DNA of 64,000 nucleotides, from contig NC_135146.1 in the NCBI RefSeq assembly GCF_051014445.1, positions 4,836,001 to 4,900,000 of the forward strand, in the 5' to 3' direction. Origin of the DNA: Colletes latitarsis (Eukaryota > Arthropoda > Insecta > Hymenoptera > Colletidae). The first letter of the stretch is position 1, and every line of letters begins with the position of its first letter. Below the pieces are notes generated by a model. The model ran no database searches and was not told the DNA's origin. It saw only the letters and a program-made list of their open reading frames with translations. The position numbers were made by a program, and so were the translations under genes. This document shows, in pieces, positions 49,028-61,800 of this stretch.

Positions 49028-52000
49028 ACTTTCGCATTTTTCACATACTTGTTGGCCAGATCCTGGGCGTTTTCTGGTTTGGGTTAGGTAGTAATGTGGT
49101 ACCACACTGCAACAGTGAGTCAAACCTGAATTCAATCTATATTTTAGAGGATAACACCGGTTAGGATTGGGTTAGGTCTGGTATTTGCCTTCATCTGGCT
49201 CATACTTTCGAATTTTTCGCATACTTGTTGGCCAGATCCTGGGCGTTTTCTGGTTTGGATCACGTAGTAATGTGGCACCACTCTGAAACAGTGAGTTAAA
49301 CCTGGATTCAATCTATATTTTAGAGGATAACAACGGTTAGGTCAGGGTTAGGTCTGGTATTTGCCATCATCTGGCTCATACTTTCGCATTTTTCGCATAC
49401 TTGTTGGCCTGATCCAGGGCGTATTCTGGGTTGGATCAGGTAGTAGTGTGGTACTGCCCTGAAACTGTGAGTTAATCCTGGATTCGATCTATATATTGAA
49501 AGGGTAACACCGGTTAGGATTGGGTTAGGTCTGGTATTTGCCATCATCTGGCTCATACTTTCGCATTTTTCGCATACTTGATGGCCAGATCCTGGGCGTT
49601 TTCTGGTCTGGATCACGTAGTAATGAGGTACCACACTGAAACAGTGAGTTAATCCTGGATTCGATCTATATATTGAAAGGGTAACACCGGTTAGGTTTGA
49701 GTTAGGTCTGGTATTTGCCATCATCTGGCTCATACTTACGCATTTTTCGCATACTTGTTGGCTAGATCCTGGGCGTTTTCGGTTTGGATCACGTAGTAAT
49801 GTCGCACCACACTGCAACGGTGAGTTAAACCTGGATTCAATCTATATTTTAGAGGATAACACTGGTTATGTCAGGGTTAGGTCTGGTATTTTCTATAATC
49901 TGGCTCATGCTTTCGCATTTTTCGCATACTTGTTGGCCAGATCCTGGGCGTTTTCTGGTTTGGATCACGTATTAATGTGGTTCCACACTGCAACAGTGAG
50001 TTAAACCTGGATTCAATCTATATTTTAGAGGATAACACCGGTTAGGTCAGGGTTGGGTCTGGTGTTTGCCATCATCTGGCTCATACTTTCGCAATTTTCG
50101 CATACTTGTTGGCTAGATCCTGGGAGCTTTCTGGTTTGGATCACGTAGTAATGTAGCACCACTCTGAAACAGTGAGCTAAACCTGGAATCAATCTCTATT
50201 TTAGAGGATAACACTGGTTAGGTCAGGATTAGGTCTAGTATTTGCCATCATCTGGCGCATACTTTCGCATTTTTCGCATACTTGTTGGCCAGATCCTGGG
50301 CGTTTTCTGGTTTGGGTTAGGTAGTAATGTGGTACCACACTGCAACAGTGAGTCAAACCTGAATTCAATCTATATTTTAGAGGATAACACCGGTTAGGTC
50401 AGGGTTAGGTCTGGTATTTGCCATCATCTGGCTCATGCTTTGGCATTTTTCGCATACTTGTTGGCCACATCCTGGACGTTTTCTGGTTTGGAACACGTAG
50501 TAATGTGGTACCACTCTGAGACAGTGAGTTACACCTGTATTCAATCTATATTTTAGAGGATAACACCGGTTAGGTCAGGGTTAGGTCTGGAATTTGCCAT
50601 CATCTGGCTCATACTTTCGCATTTTTCGCATACTTCTTGGCCAGATCCTGGGCGTTTTCGGTTTGGATCACGTAGTAATGTCGCACCACACTGCAACAGT
50701 GAGTTAAACCTGGATTCAATCTATATTTTAGAGGATAACACCGGTTAGGTCAGGGTTAGGTCTGGTATTTGCCATCATGTGGCTCATACTTTCGCATTTT
50801 TCGCATACTTGTTGGCTAGATCCTGGGTGCTTTCTGGTTTGGATCACGTAGTAATGTAGCACCACTCTGAAACAGTGAGATAAACCTGGAATCAATCTAT
50901 ATTTTAGAGGATAACACTGGTTAGGTCAGGATTAGGTCTGGTATTTGCCATCATCTGGCTCATACTTTCGCATATTTCGCATACTTGTTGGCCAGATCCT
51001 GGGCGTTTTCTGGTTTGGGTTAGGTAGTAATGTGGTACCACACTGCAACAGTGATTCAAACCTGAATTCAATCTATATTTTAGAGGATAACACCGGTTAG
51101 GTCAGGGTTAGGTCTGGTATTTGCCATCATCTGGCTCATACTTTCGCATTTTTCGCATACTTGTTGGCTAGATCCTGGGAGTTTTCTGGTTTTGATCACG
51201 TAGTAATGTAGCACCACTCTGAAACAGTGAGCTAAACCTGGATTCAATCTATATTTTAGAGGATAACACTGGTTAGGTCAGGATTAGGTCTGGTACTTGC
51301 CATCATCTGGCTCATACTTTCGCATATTTCAAATACTTGTTGGCCAGATCCTGGGCGTTTTCTGGTTTGGGTTAGGTAGTAATGTGGTACCACACTGCAA
51401 CAGTGATTCAAACCTGAATTCAATCTATATTTTAGAGGATAACACCGGTTAGGTCAGGGTTAGGTCTGGTATTTCACATCATCTGGCTCATACTTTCGCA
51501 TTTTTCGCATACTTGTTGGCCAGATCCTGGGCGTTTTCTGGTTTGGGTCACGTAGTAATGTGGTTCCACACTTCAACAGTGAGTTAAACCTGGATTCAAT
51601 CTATATTTTAGAGGATAACACCGGTTAGGTCAGGGTTAGGTCTGGTATTTGCCATCATCTGGCTCATACTTTCGCATTTTTCGCATACTTGTTGGCTAGA
51701 TCCTGGGAGTTTTCGGTTTGCATCACGTAGTAATGTCGCACCACACTGCAACAGTGAGTTAAACCTGGATTCAATCTATATTTTAGAGGATAACACCGGT
51801 TAGGTCAGGGTTAGGTCTGGTATTTGCCATCATCTGGCTCATACTTTCGCATTTTTCGCATACTTGTTGGCTAGATCCTGGGTGCTTTCTGGTTTGGATC
51901 ACGTAGTAATGTAGCACCACTCTGAAACAGTGAGATAAACCTGGAATCAATCTATATTTTAGAGGATAACACTGGTTAGGTCAGGATTAGGTCTGGTATT

Positions 52001-54147
52001 TGCCATCATCTGGCTCATACTTTCGCATATTTCGCATACTTGTTGGCCAGATCCTGGGCGTTTTCTGGTTTGGGTTAGGTAGTAATGTGGTACCACACTA
52101 CAACAGTGATTCAAACCTGAATTCAATCTATATTTTAGAGGATAACACCGGTTAGGTCAGGGTTAGGTCTGGTATTTCACATCATCTGGCTCATACTTTC
52201 GCATTTTTCGCATACTTGTTGGCCAGATCCTGGGCGTTTTCTGGTTTGGGTCACGTAGTAATGTGGTTCCACACTTCAACAGTGAGTTAAACCTGGATTC
52301 AATCTATATTTTAGAGGATAACACCGGTTAGGTCAGGGTTAGGTCTGGTATTTGCCATCATCTGGCTCATACTTTCGCATTTTTCGCATACTTGTTGGCT
52401 ATATCCTGGGAGTTTTGTGGTTTGGATCACGTAGTAATGTAGCACCACTCTGAAACAGTGAGCTAAACCTGGAATCAATCTATATTTTAGAGGATAACAC
52501 TGGTTAGGTCAGGATTAGGTCTGGTATTTGCCATCATCTGGCTCATACTTTCGCATTTTTCGCATACTTGTTGGCCAGATCCTGGGCGTTTTCTGGTTTG
52601 GGTTAGGTAGTAATGTGGTACCACACTGTAACAGTGAGTCAAACCTGAATTCAATCTATATTTTAGAGGATAACACCGGTTAGGTCAGGATTAGGTCTGG
52701 TATTTGCCATCATCTGGTTCATACTTTCGCATTTTTCGCATACTTGTTGGCCAGATCCTGGGCGTTTTCGGTTTGGATCACGTAGTAATGTCGCACCACA
52801 CTGCAACAGTGAGTTAAACCTGGATTCAATCTATATTTTAGAGGATAACACTGGTTAGGTCAGGGTTAGGTCTGGTATTTTCTATAATCTGGCTCATGCT
52901 TTCGCATTTTTCGCATACTTGTTGGCCAGATCCTGGGCGTTTTCTGGTTTGGATCACGTAGTAATGTGGTTCCACACTGCAACAGTGAGTTAAACCTGGA
53001 TTCAATCTATATTTTTGAGTATAACACCGGTTAGGTCAGGGTTAGGTCTGGTATTTGCCATCATCTGGCTCATACTTTCGCAATTTTCGCATACTTGTTG
53101 GCTAGATCCTGGGAGCTTTCTGGTTTGGATCACGTAGTAATGTAGCACCACTCTGAAACAGTGAGCTAAACCTGGAATCAATCTATATTTTAGAGGATAA
53201 CACTGGTTAGGTCAGGGTTAGGTCTGGTATTTGCCATCATCTGGCTCATACGTTCGCATTTTTCGCATACTTGTTGGCCAGATCCTGGGCGTTTTCTGGT
53301 TTGGGACACGTAGTAATGTGGTTCCACACTGCAACAGTGAGTTAACCCTGGATTCAATCTATATTTTAGAGGATAACACCGGTTAGGTCAGAGTTAAGTC
53401 TGGTATTTGCCATCATCTGGCTCATACTTTCGCATTTTTCGCATACCTGTTGGCCAGATCCTGGGCGTTTTCTGGTTTGTGTCACGTCGTAATGTGGTAC
53501 CACGCTGCAACAGTGAGTTAATCTTGGATACAATTTATACTTTAGAGGATGATAGCGGTTAGGTCAGGGTTAGGTCTGGTATTTGCCATCATCTGGGTCA
53601 TACTTTCGCATTTTTCGCATACTTGTTGGCTAGATCCTGGGTGCTTTCTGGTTTGGATCACGTAGTAATGTAGCTCCACTCTAAAACAGTGAGCTAAACC
53701 TGGAATCAATCTATATTTTAGAGGATAACACTGGTTAGGTCAGGGTTAGGTCTGGTACTTGCCATCATCTGGCTCATACTTTCGCATATTTCAAATACTT
53801 GTTGGCCAGATCCTGGGCGTTTTCTGGTTTGGGTTAGGTAGTAATGTGGTACCACACTGTAACAGTGAGTCAAACCTGAATTCAATCTATATTTTAGAGG
53901 ATAACACCGGTTAGGTCAGGGTTAGGTCTGGTATTTTCTATAATCTGGCTCATGCTTTCGCATTTTTCGCATACTTGTTGGCCAGATCCTGGGCGTTTTC
54001 TGGTTTGGGTCACGTAGTAATGTGGTTCCACACTTCAACAGTGAGTTAATCTTGGATACAATCTATACTTTAGAGGATGATAGCGGTTAGGTCAGGGTTC
54101 GGTCTGGTATTTGCCATCATCTGGGTCATACTTTCGCATTTTTCGCA
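49028..54147 (+). repeat. Right-hand block, copy 1 (5.1 kb matched to the window end)
   Basis: Matches 58881-64000 at a constant offset of 9853. Checks: TCACATAC 49041 and 58894; TTAGGATTGG 49161 and 59014; GGCCACATCC 50465 and 60318; GGCTATATCCTGGGAG (CTATAT at 52399 and 62252); TAATCTGG 53941 and 63794. I saw only isolated base differences, such as GTAGCTCCACTC (near 53671) against GTAGCACCACTC. Inside it, TATTTCACATCATC at 51471 and 52174 marks a 703-bp four-monomer duplication that both copies share, so that step is older than the block duplication. Confidence 0.92.
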
Positions 54148-55639
54148 TACTTGTTGGCTAGATCCTGGGTGCTTTCTGGTTTGGATCACGTAGTAATGTA
54201 GCACCACTCTAAAACAGTGAGCTAAACCTGGAATCAATCTATATTTTAGAGGATAACACTGGTTAGGTCAGGGTTAAGTCTGGTATTTGCCATCATCTGG
54301 CTCATACGTTCGCATTTTTCGCATACTTGTTGGCCAGATCCTGGGCGTTTTCTGGTTTGGGACACGTAGTAATGTGGTTGCACACTGCAACAGTGAGTTA
54401 AACCTGGATTCAATCTATATTTTTGAGTATAACACCGGTTAGGTCAGGGTTAGGTCTGGTATTTGCCATCATCTGGCGCATACTTTCGCAATTTTCGCAT
54501 ACTTGTTGGCTAGATCCTGGGAGCTTTCTGGTTTGGATCACGTAGTAATGTAGCACCACTCTGAAACAGTGAGCTAAACCTGGAATCAATCTATATTTTA
54601 GAGGATAACACTACATAGGTCAGGGTTAGGTCTGGTATTTGCCATCATCTGGCTCATACGTTCGCATTTTTCGCATACTTGTTGGCCAGATCCTGGGCGT
54701 TTTCTGGTTTGGGACACGTAGTAATGTGGTTCCACACTGCAACAGTGAGTTAACCCTGGATTCAATCTATATTTTAGAGGATAACACCGGTTAGGTCAGA
54801 GTTAAGTCTGGTATTTGCCATCATCTGGCTCATACTTTCGCATTTTTCGCATACCTGTTGGCCAGATCCTGGGCGTTTTCTGGTTTGTGTCACGTCGTAA
54901 TGTGGTACCACGCTGCAACAGTGACTTAATCTTGGATACAATCTATACTTTAGAGGATGATAGCGGTTAGGTCAGGGTTAGGTCTGGTATTTGCCATCAT
55001 CTGGGTCATACTTTGCAGTTTTCGCATACTTGTTGACCAGATCCTGGGCGTTTTCTGGGTTGTATCGCGTAGTAATGTGGTACCACACAGAAACAGTGGG
55101 TTAAACCAGGATTCAATCTATATTTTAGAGCATAACACCGGTTAGGTCAGGATTAGGTCTGGTATTTGCCATCATCTGGCCCATACTTTCGCATTTTTGG
55201 CATACTTGTTGGCCAGATCCTGGGCGTTTTCTGGTTTGGGTTAGGTAGTAATGTGGTACCACACTGCAACAGTGAGTCAAACCTGAATTCAATCTATATT
55301 TTAGAGGATAACACCGGTTAGGTCAGGATTAGGTCTGGTATTTGCCATCATCTGGCTCATACTGTCGCATTTTTCGCATACTTGTTGGCCAGATCCTGCG
55401 CGTCTTCTGGTTTGGATCAGGTAGTAGTGTGCTACCGCACTGAAACTGTGAGTTAATCCTGGATTCGATCTATATATTGAAAGGGTAACACCGGTTATGT
55501 TTGGGTTAGGTCTGGTATTTGCCATCATCTGGCTCATACTTTCGCATTTTTCGCATACTTGTTGGCCAGATCCTGGGCGTTTTCTGGTTTGGGTTAGGTA
55601 GTAATGTGGTACCACACTGCAACAGTGAGTCAAACCTGA
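54148..55639 (+). repeat. Satellite segment right of block copy 1
   Basis: About eight monomers including A-, D-, E-, F- and G-like types in an order close to the 8-mer set of the far left (GGGACACGTAG, GGCGCATAC, CTACATAGGTC, TGTGTCACGTCG, GATGATAGCGG, GAGCATAAC). The F-like member has a small deletion, CATACTTTGCAGTTTTCGC, near 55008. If the block duplication continues past the window, this order should follow base 64000. Confidence 0.8.
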
Positions 55640-57300
55640 ATTCAATCTATATTTTAGAGGATAACACCGGTTAGGTCAGGATTAGGTCTGGTATTTGCCA
55701 TCTTCTGGCTCATACTTTCGCATTTTTCGCATACTTGTTGGCCAGATCCTGGGCGTTTTCTGGTTTGGATCACGTAGTAATGTAGCACCACTCTGAAAGA
55801 GTGAGTTAAACCTGGATTCAATCTATATTTTAGAGGATAACACCGGTTATGTCAGGATTAGGTCTGGTATTTGCCATCATCTGGCTCATACATTCGCATT
55901 TTTCGCATACTTCTTGGCCAGATCCTGGGCGTTTTCTGGTTTGGGTTAGGTAGTAATGTGGTACCACACTGCAACAGTGAGTCAAACCTGAATTCAATCT
56001 ATATTTTAGAGGATAACACCGGTTAGGTCAGAATTAGGTCTGGTATTTGCCATCATCTGGCTCATACTGTCGCATTTTTCGCATACTTGTTGGCCAGATC
56101 CTGCGCGTCTTCTGGTTTGGATCACGTAGTAATGTGGTTCCACACTGCAACAGTGAGTTAAACCTGGATTCAATCTATATTTTTGAGTATAACACCGGTT
56201 AGGTCAGGGTTAGGTCCGGTATTTGCCATCATCTGGCTCATACTTTCGCAATTTTCGCATACTTGTTGGCTAGATCCTGGGAGCTTTCTGGTTTGGATCA
56301 CGTAGTAATGTAGCACCACTCTGAAACAGTGAGCTAAACCTGGAATCAATCTATATTTTAGAGGATAACACTGGTTAGGTCAGGATTAGGTCTGGTATTT
56401 GCCTTCATCTGGCTCATACTTTCGCATTTTTCGCATACTTGTTGGCCAGATCCTGGGCGTTTTCTGGTTTGGGTTAGGTAGTAATGTGGTACCACACTGC
56501 AACAGTGAGTCAAACCTGAATTCAATCTATATTTTAGAGGATAACACCGGTTAGGTCAGGATTAGGTCTGGTATTTGCCATCTTCTGGCTCATACTTTCG
56601 CATTTTTCGCATACTTGTTGGCCAGATCCTGGGCGTTTTCTGGTTTGGATCACGTAGTAATGTAGCACCACTCTGAAAGAGTGAGTTAAACCTGGATTCA
56701 ATCTATATTTTAGAGGATAACACCGGTTATGTCAGGATTAGGTCTGGTATTTGCCATCATCTGGCTCATACATTCGCATTTTTCGCATACTTCTTGGCCA
56801 GATCCTGGGCGTTTTCTGGTTTGGGTTAGGTAGTAATGTGGTACCACACTGCAACAGTGAGTCAAACCTGAATTCAATCTATATTTTAGAGGATAACACC
56901 GGTTAGGTCAGGATTAGGTCTGGTATTTGCCATCATCTGGCTCATACTGTCGCATTTTTCGCATACTTGTTGGCCAGATCCTGCGCGTCTTCTGGTTTGG
57001 ATCACGTAGTAATGTGGTTCCACACTGCAACAGTGAGTTAAACCTGGATTCAATCTATATTTTTGAGTATAACACCGGTTAGGTCAGGGTTAGGTCCGGT
57101 ATTTGCCATCATCTGGCTCATACTTTCGCAATTTTCGCATACTTGTTGGCTAGATCCTGGGAGCTTTCTGGGTTGGATCACGTAGTAATGTAGCACCACT
57201 CTGAAACAGTGAGCTAAACCTGGAATCAATCTATATTTTAGAGGATAACACTGGTTAGGTCAGGATTAGGTCTGGTATTTGCCTTCATCTGGCTCATACT
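55640..57300 (+). repeat. 5-monomer tandem duplication (880 bp)
   Basis: CATCTTCTGGCTC lies near 55699 and 56579, and CCTGCGCGTCTTCTGG near 56100 and 56980, both 880 bp apart. Copy 1 is 55640-56519; copy 2 begins at 56520 and its match ends near 57300, where TTTCGAATTTTTCGC replaces TTTCGCATTTTTCGC. A related single monomer with CCTGCGCGTC at about 55395 stands just upstream. Confidence 0.87.
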
Positions 57301-58880
57301 TTCGAATTTTTCGCATACTTGTTGCCCAGATCCTGGGCGTTTTCTGGTTTGGATCACGTAGTAATGTGGCACCACTCTGAAACAGTGAGTTAAACCTGGA
57401 TTGAATCTATATTTTAGAGGATAACACCGGTTAGGTCAGGGTTAGGTCTGGTATTTGCCATCATCTGGCTCATGCTTTGGCATTTTTCGCATACTTGTTG
57501 GCCACATCCTGGACGTTTTCTGGTTTGGAACACGTAGTAATGTGGTACCACTCTGAGACAGTGAGTTACACCTGTATTCAATCTATATTTTAGAGGATAA
57601 CACCGGTTAGGTCAGGGTTAGGTCTGGAATTTGCCATCATCTGGCTCATACTTTCGCATTTTTCGCATACTTCTTGGCCAGATCCTGGGCGTTTTCGGTT
57701 TGGATCACGTAGTAATGTCGCACCACACTGCAACAGTGAGTTAAACCTGGATTCAATCTATATTTTAGAGGATAACACCGGTTAGGTCAGGGTTAGGTCT
57801 GGTATTTGCCATCATGTGGCTCATACTTTCGCATTTTTCGCATACTTGTTGGCTAGATCCTGGGTGCTTTCTGGTTTGGATCACGTAGTAATGTAGCACC
57901 ACTCTGAAACAGTGAGATAAACCTGGAATCAATCTATATTTTAGAGGATAACACTGGTTAGGTCAGGATTAGGTCTGGTATTTGCCATCATCTGGCTCAT
58001 ACTTTCGCATATTTCGCATACTTGTTGGCCAGATCCTGGGCGTTTTCTGGTTTGGGTTAGGTAGTAATGTGGTACCACACTGCAACAGTGATTCAAACCT
58101 GAATTCAATCTATATTTTAGAGGATAACACCGGTTAGGTCAGGGTTAGGTCTGGTATTTGCCATCATCTGGCTCATACTTTCGCATTTTTCGCATACTTG
58201 TTGGCTAGATCCTGGGAGTTTTCTGGTTTTGATCACGTAGTAATGTAGCACCACTCTGAAACAGTGAGCTAAACCTGGATTCAATCTATATTTTAGAGGA
58301 TAACACTGGTTAGGTCAGGATTAGGTCTGGTATTTGCCATCATCTGGCTCATGCTTTCGCATTTTTCGCATACTTGTTGGCCAGATCCTGGGCGTTTTCT
58401 GGTTTGGATCACGTAGTAATGTGGTTCCACACTGCAACAGTGAGTTAAACCTGGATTGAATCTATATTTTAGAGGATAACACCGGTTAGGTCAGGGTTAG
58501 GTCTGGTGTTTGCCATCATCTGGCTCATACTTTCGCATTTTTCGCATACTTGTTGGCCAGATCCTGGGCGTTTTCTGGTTTGGGTCACGTAGTAATGTGG
58601 TTCCACACTGCAAGAGTGAGTTAAACCTGGATTCAATCTATATTTTAGAGGATAACACCGGTTAGGTCAGGGTTAGGTCTGGTGTTTGCCATCATCTGGC
58701 TCACACTTTCGCATTTTTCGCATACTTGTTGGCCAGATCCTGGGCGTTTTCTGGTTTGGATCACGTAGTAATGTGGTTCCACACTGCAACAGTGAGCTAA
58801 ACCTGGAATCAATCTATATTTTAGAGGATAACACTGGATAGGTCAGGATTAGGTCTGGTATTTGACATCATCTGGCTCAT
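57301..58880 (+). repeat. Right-hand block, copy 2, first part
   Basis: Follows 46.67-48.15 kb at an offset of 10733 from about 57410. The left edge of the match falls in the first 30 bases of a monomer (AACCTGGATTGAATC here, AACCTGAATTCAATC in copy 1). It then runs on without a break into the 58881-64000 part, but without the five extra monomers seen at about 48.5-49.4 kb. Confidence 0.85.
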
Positions 58881-61800
58881 ACTTTCGCATTTTTCACATA
58901 CTTGTTGGCCAGATCCTGGGCGTTTTCTGGTTTGGGTTAGGTAGTAATGTGGTACCACACTGCAACAGTGAGTCAAACCTGAATTCAATCTATATTTTAG
59001 AGGATAACACCGGTTAGGATTGGGTTAGGTCTGGTATTTGCCTTCATCTGGCTCATACTTTCGAATTTTTCGCATACTTGTTGGCCAGATCCTGGGCGTT
59101 TTCTGGTTTGGATCACGTAGTAATGTGGCACCACTCTGAAACAGTGAGTTAAACCTGGATTCAATCTATATTTTAGAGGATAACAACGGTTAGGTCAGGG
59201 TTAGGTCTGGTATTTGCCATCATCTGGCTCATACTTTCGCATTTTTCGCATACTTGTTGGCCTGATCCAGGGCGTATTCTGGGTTGGATCAGGTAGTAGT
59301 GTGGTACTGCCCTGAAACTGTGAGTTAATCCTGGATTCGATCTATATATTGAAAGGGTAACACCGGTTAGGATTGGGTTAGGTCTGGTATTTGCCATCAT
59401 CTGGCTCATACTTTCGCATTTTTCGCATACTTGATGGCCAGATCCTGGGCGTTTTCTGGTCTGGATCACGTAGTAATGAGGTACCACACTGAAACAGTGA
59501 GTTAATCCTGGATTCGATCTATATATTGAAAGGGTAACACCGGTTAGGTTTGAGTTAGGTCTGGTATTTGCCATCATCTGGCTCATACTTACGCATTTTT
59601 CGCATACTTGTTGGCTAGATCCTGGGCGTTTTCGGTTTGGATCACGTAGTAATGTCGCACCACACTGCAACGGTGAGTTAAACCTGGATTCAATCTATAT
59701 TTTAGAGGATAACACTGGTTATGTCAGGGTTAGGTCTGGTATTTTCTATAATCTGGCTCATGCTTTCGCATTTTTCGCATACTTGTTGGCCAGATCCTGG
59801 GCGTTTTCTGGTTTGGATCACGTATTAATGTGGTTCCACACTGCAACAGTGAGTTAAACCTGGATTCAATCTATATTTTAGAGGATAACACCAGTTAGGT
59901 CAGGGTTGGGTCTGGTGTTTGCCATCATCTGGCTCATACTTTCGCAATTTTCGCATACTTGTTGGCTAGATCCTGGGAGCTTTCTGGTTTGGATCACGTA
60001 GTAATGTAGCACCACTCTGAAACAGTGAGCTAAACCTGGAATCAATCTCTATTTTAGAGGATAACACTGGTTAGGTCAGGATTAGGTCTAGTATTTGCCA
60101 TCATCTGGCGCATACTTTCGCATTTTTCGCATACTTGTTGGCCAGATCCTGGGCGTTTTCTGGTTTGGGTTAGGTAGTAATGTGGTACCACACTGCAACA
60201 GTGAGTCAAACCTGAATTCAATCTATATTTTAGAGGATAACACCGGTTAGGTCAGGGTTAGGTCTGGTATTTGCCATCATCTGGCTCATGCTTTGGCATT
60301 TTTCGCATACTTGTTGGCCACATCCTGGACGTTTTCTGGTTTGGAACACGTAGTAATGTGGTACCACTCTGAGACAGTGAGTTACACCTGTATTCAATCT
60401 ATATTTTAGAGGATAACACCGGTTAGGTCAGGGTTAGGTCTGGAATTTGCCATCATCTGGCTCATACTTTCGCATTTTTCGCATACTTCTTGGCCAGATC
60501 CTGGGCGTTTTCGGTTTGGATCACGTAGTAATGTCGCACCACACTGCAACAGTGAGTTAAACCTGGATTCAATCTATATTTTAGAGGATAACACCGGTTA
60601 GGTCAGGGTTAGGTCTGGTATTTGCCATCATGTGGCTCATACTTTCGCATTTTTCGCATACTTGTTGGCTAGATCCTGGGTGCTTTCTGGTTTGGATCAC
60701 GTAGTAATGTAGCACCACTCTGAAACAGTGAGATAAACCTGGAATCAATCTATATTTTAGAGGATAACACTGGTTAGGTCAGGATTAGGTCTGGTATTTG
60801 CCATCATCTGGCTCATACTTTCGCATATTTCGCATACTTGTTGGCCAGATCCTGGGCGTTTTCTGGTTTGGGTTAGGTAGTAATGTGGTACCACACTGCA
60901 ACAGTGATTCAAACCTGAATTCAATCTATATTTTAGAGGATAACACCGGTTAGGTCAGGGTTAGGTCTGGTATTTGCCATCATCTGGCTCATACTTTCGC
61001 ATTTTTCGCATACTTGTTGGCTAGATCCTGGGAGTTTTCTGGTTTTGATCACGTAGTAATGTAGCACCACTCTGAAACAGTGAGCTAAACCTGGATTCAA
61101 TCTATATTTTAGAGGATAACACTGGTTAGGTCAGGATTAGGTCTGGTACTTGCCATCATCTGGCTCATACTTTCGCATATTTCAAATACTTGTTGGCCAG
61201 ATCCTGGGCGTTTTCTGGTTTGGGTTAGGTAGTAATGTGGTACCACACTGCAACAGTGATTCAAACCTGAATTCAATCTATATTTTAGAGGATAACACCG
61301 GTTAGGTCAGGGTTAGGTCTGGTATTTCACATCATCTGGCTCATACTTTCGCATTTTTCGCATACTTGTTGGCCAGATCCTGGGCGTTTTCTGGTTTGGG
61401 TCACGTAGTAATGTGGTTCCACACTTCAACAGTGAGTTAAACCTGGATTCAATCTATATTTTAGAGGATAACACCGGTTAGGTCAGGGTTAGGTCTGGTA
61501 TTTGCCATCATCTGGCTCATACTTTCGCATTTTTCGCATACTTGTTGGCTAGATCCTGGGAGTTTTCGGTTTGCATCACGTAGTAATGTCGCACCACACT
61601 GCAACAGTGAGTTAAACCTGGATTCAATCTATATTTTAGAGGATAACACCGGTTAGGTCAGGGTTAGGTCTGGTATTTGCCATCATCTGGCTCATACTTT
61701 CGCATTTTTCGCATACTTGTTGGCTAGATCCTGGGTGCTTTCTGGTTTGGATCACGTAGTAATGTAGCACCACTCTGAAACAGTGAGATAAACCTGGAAT

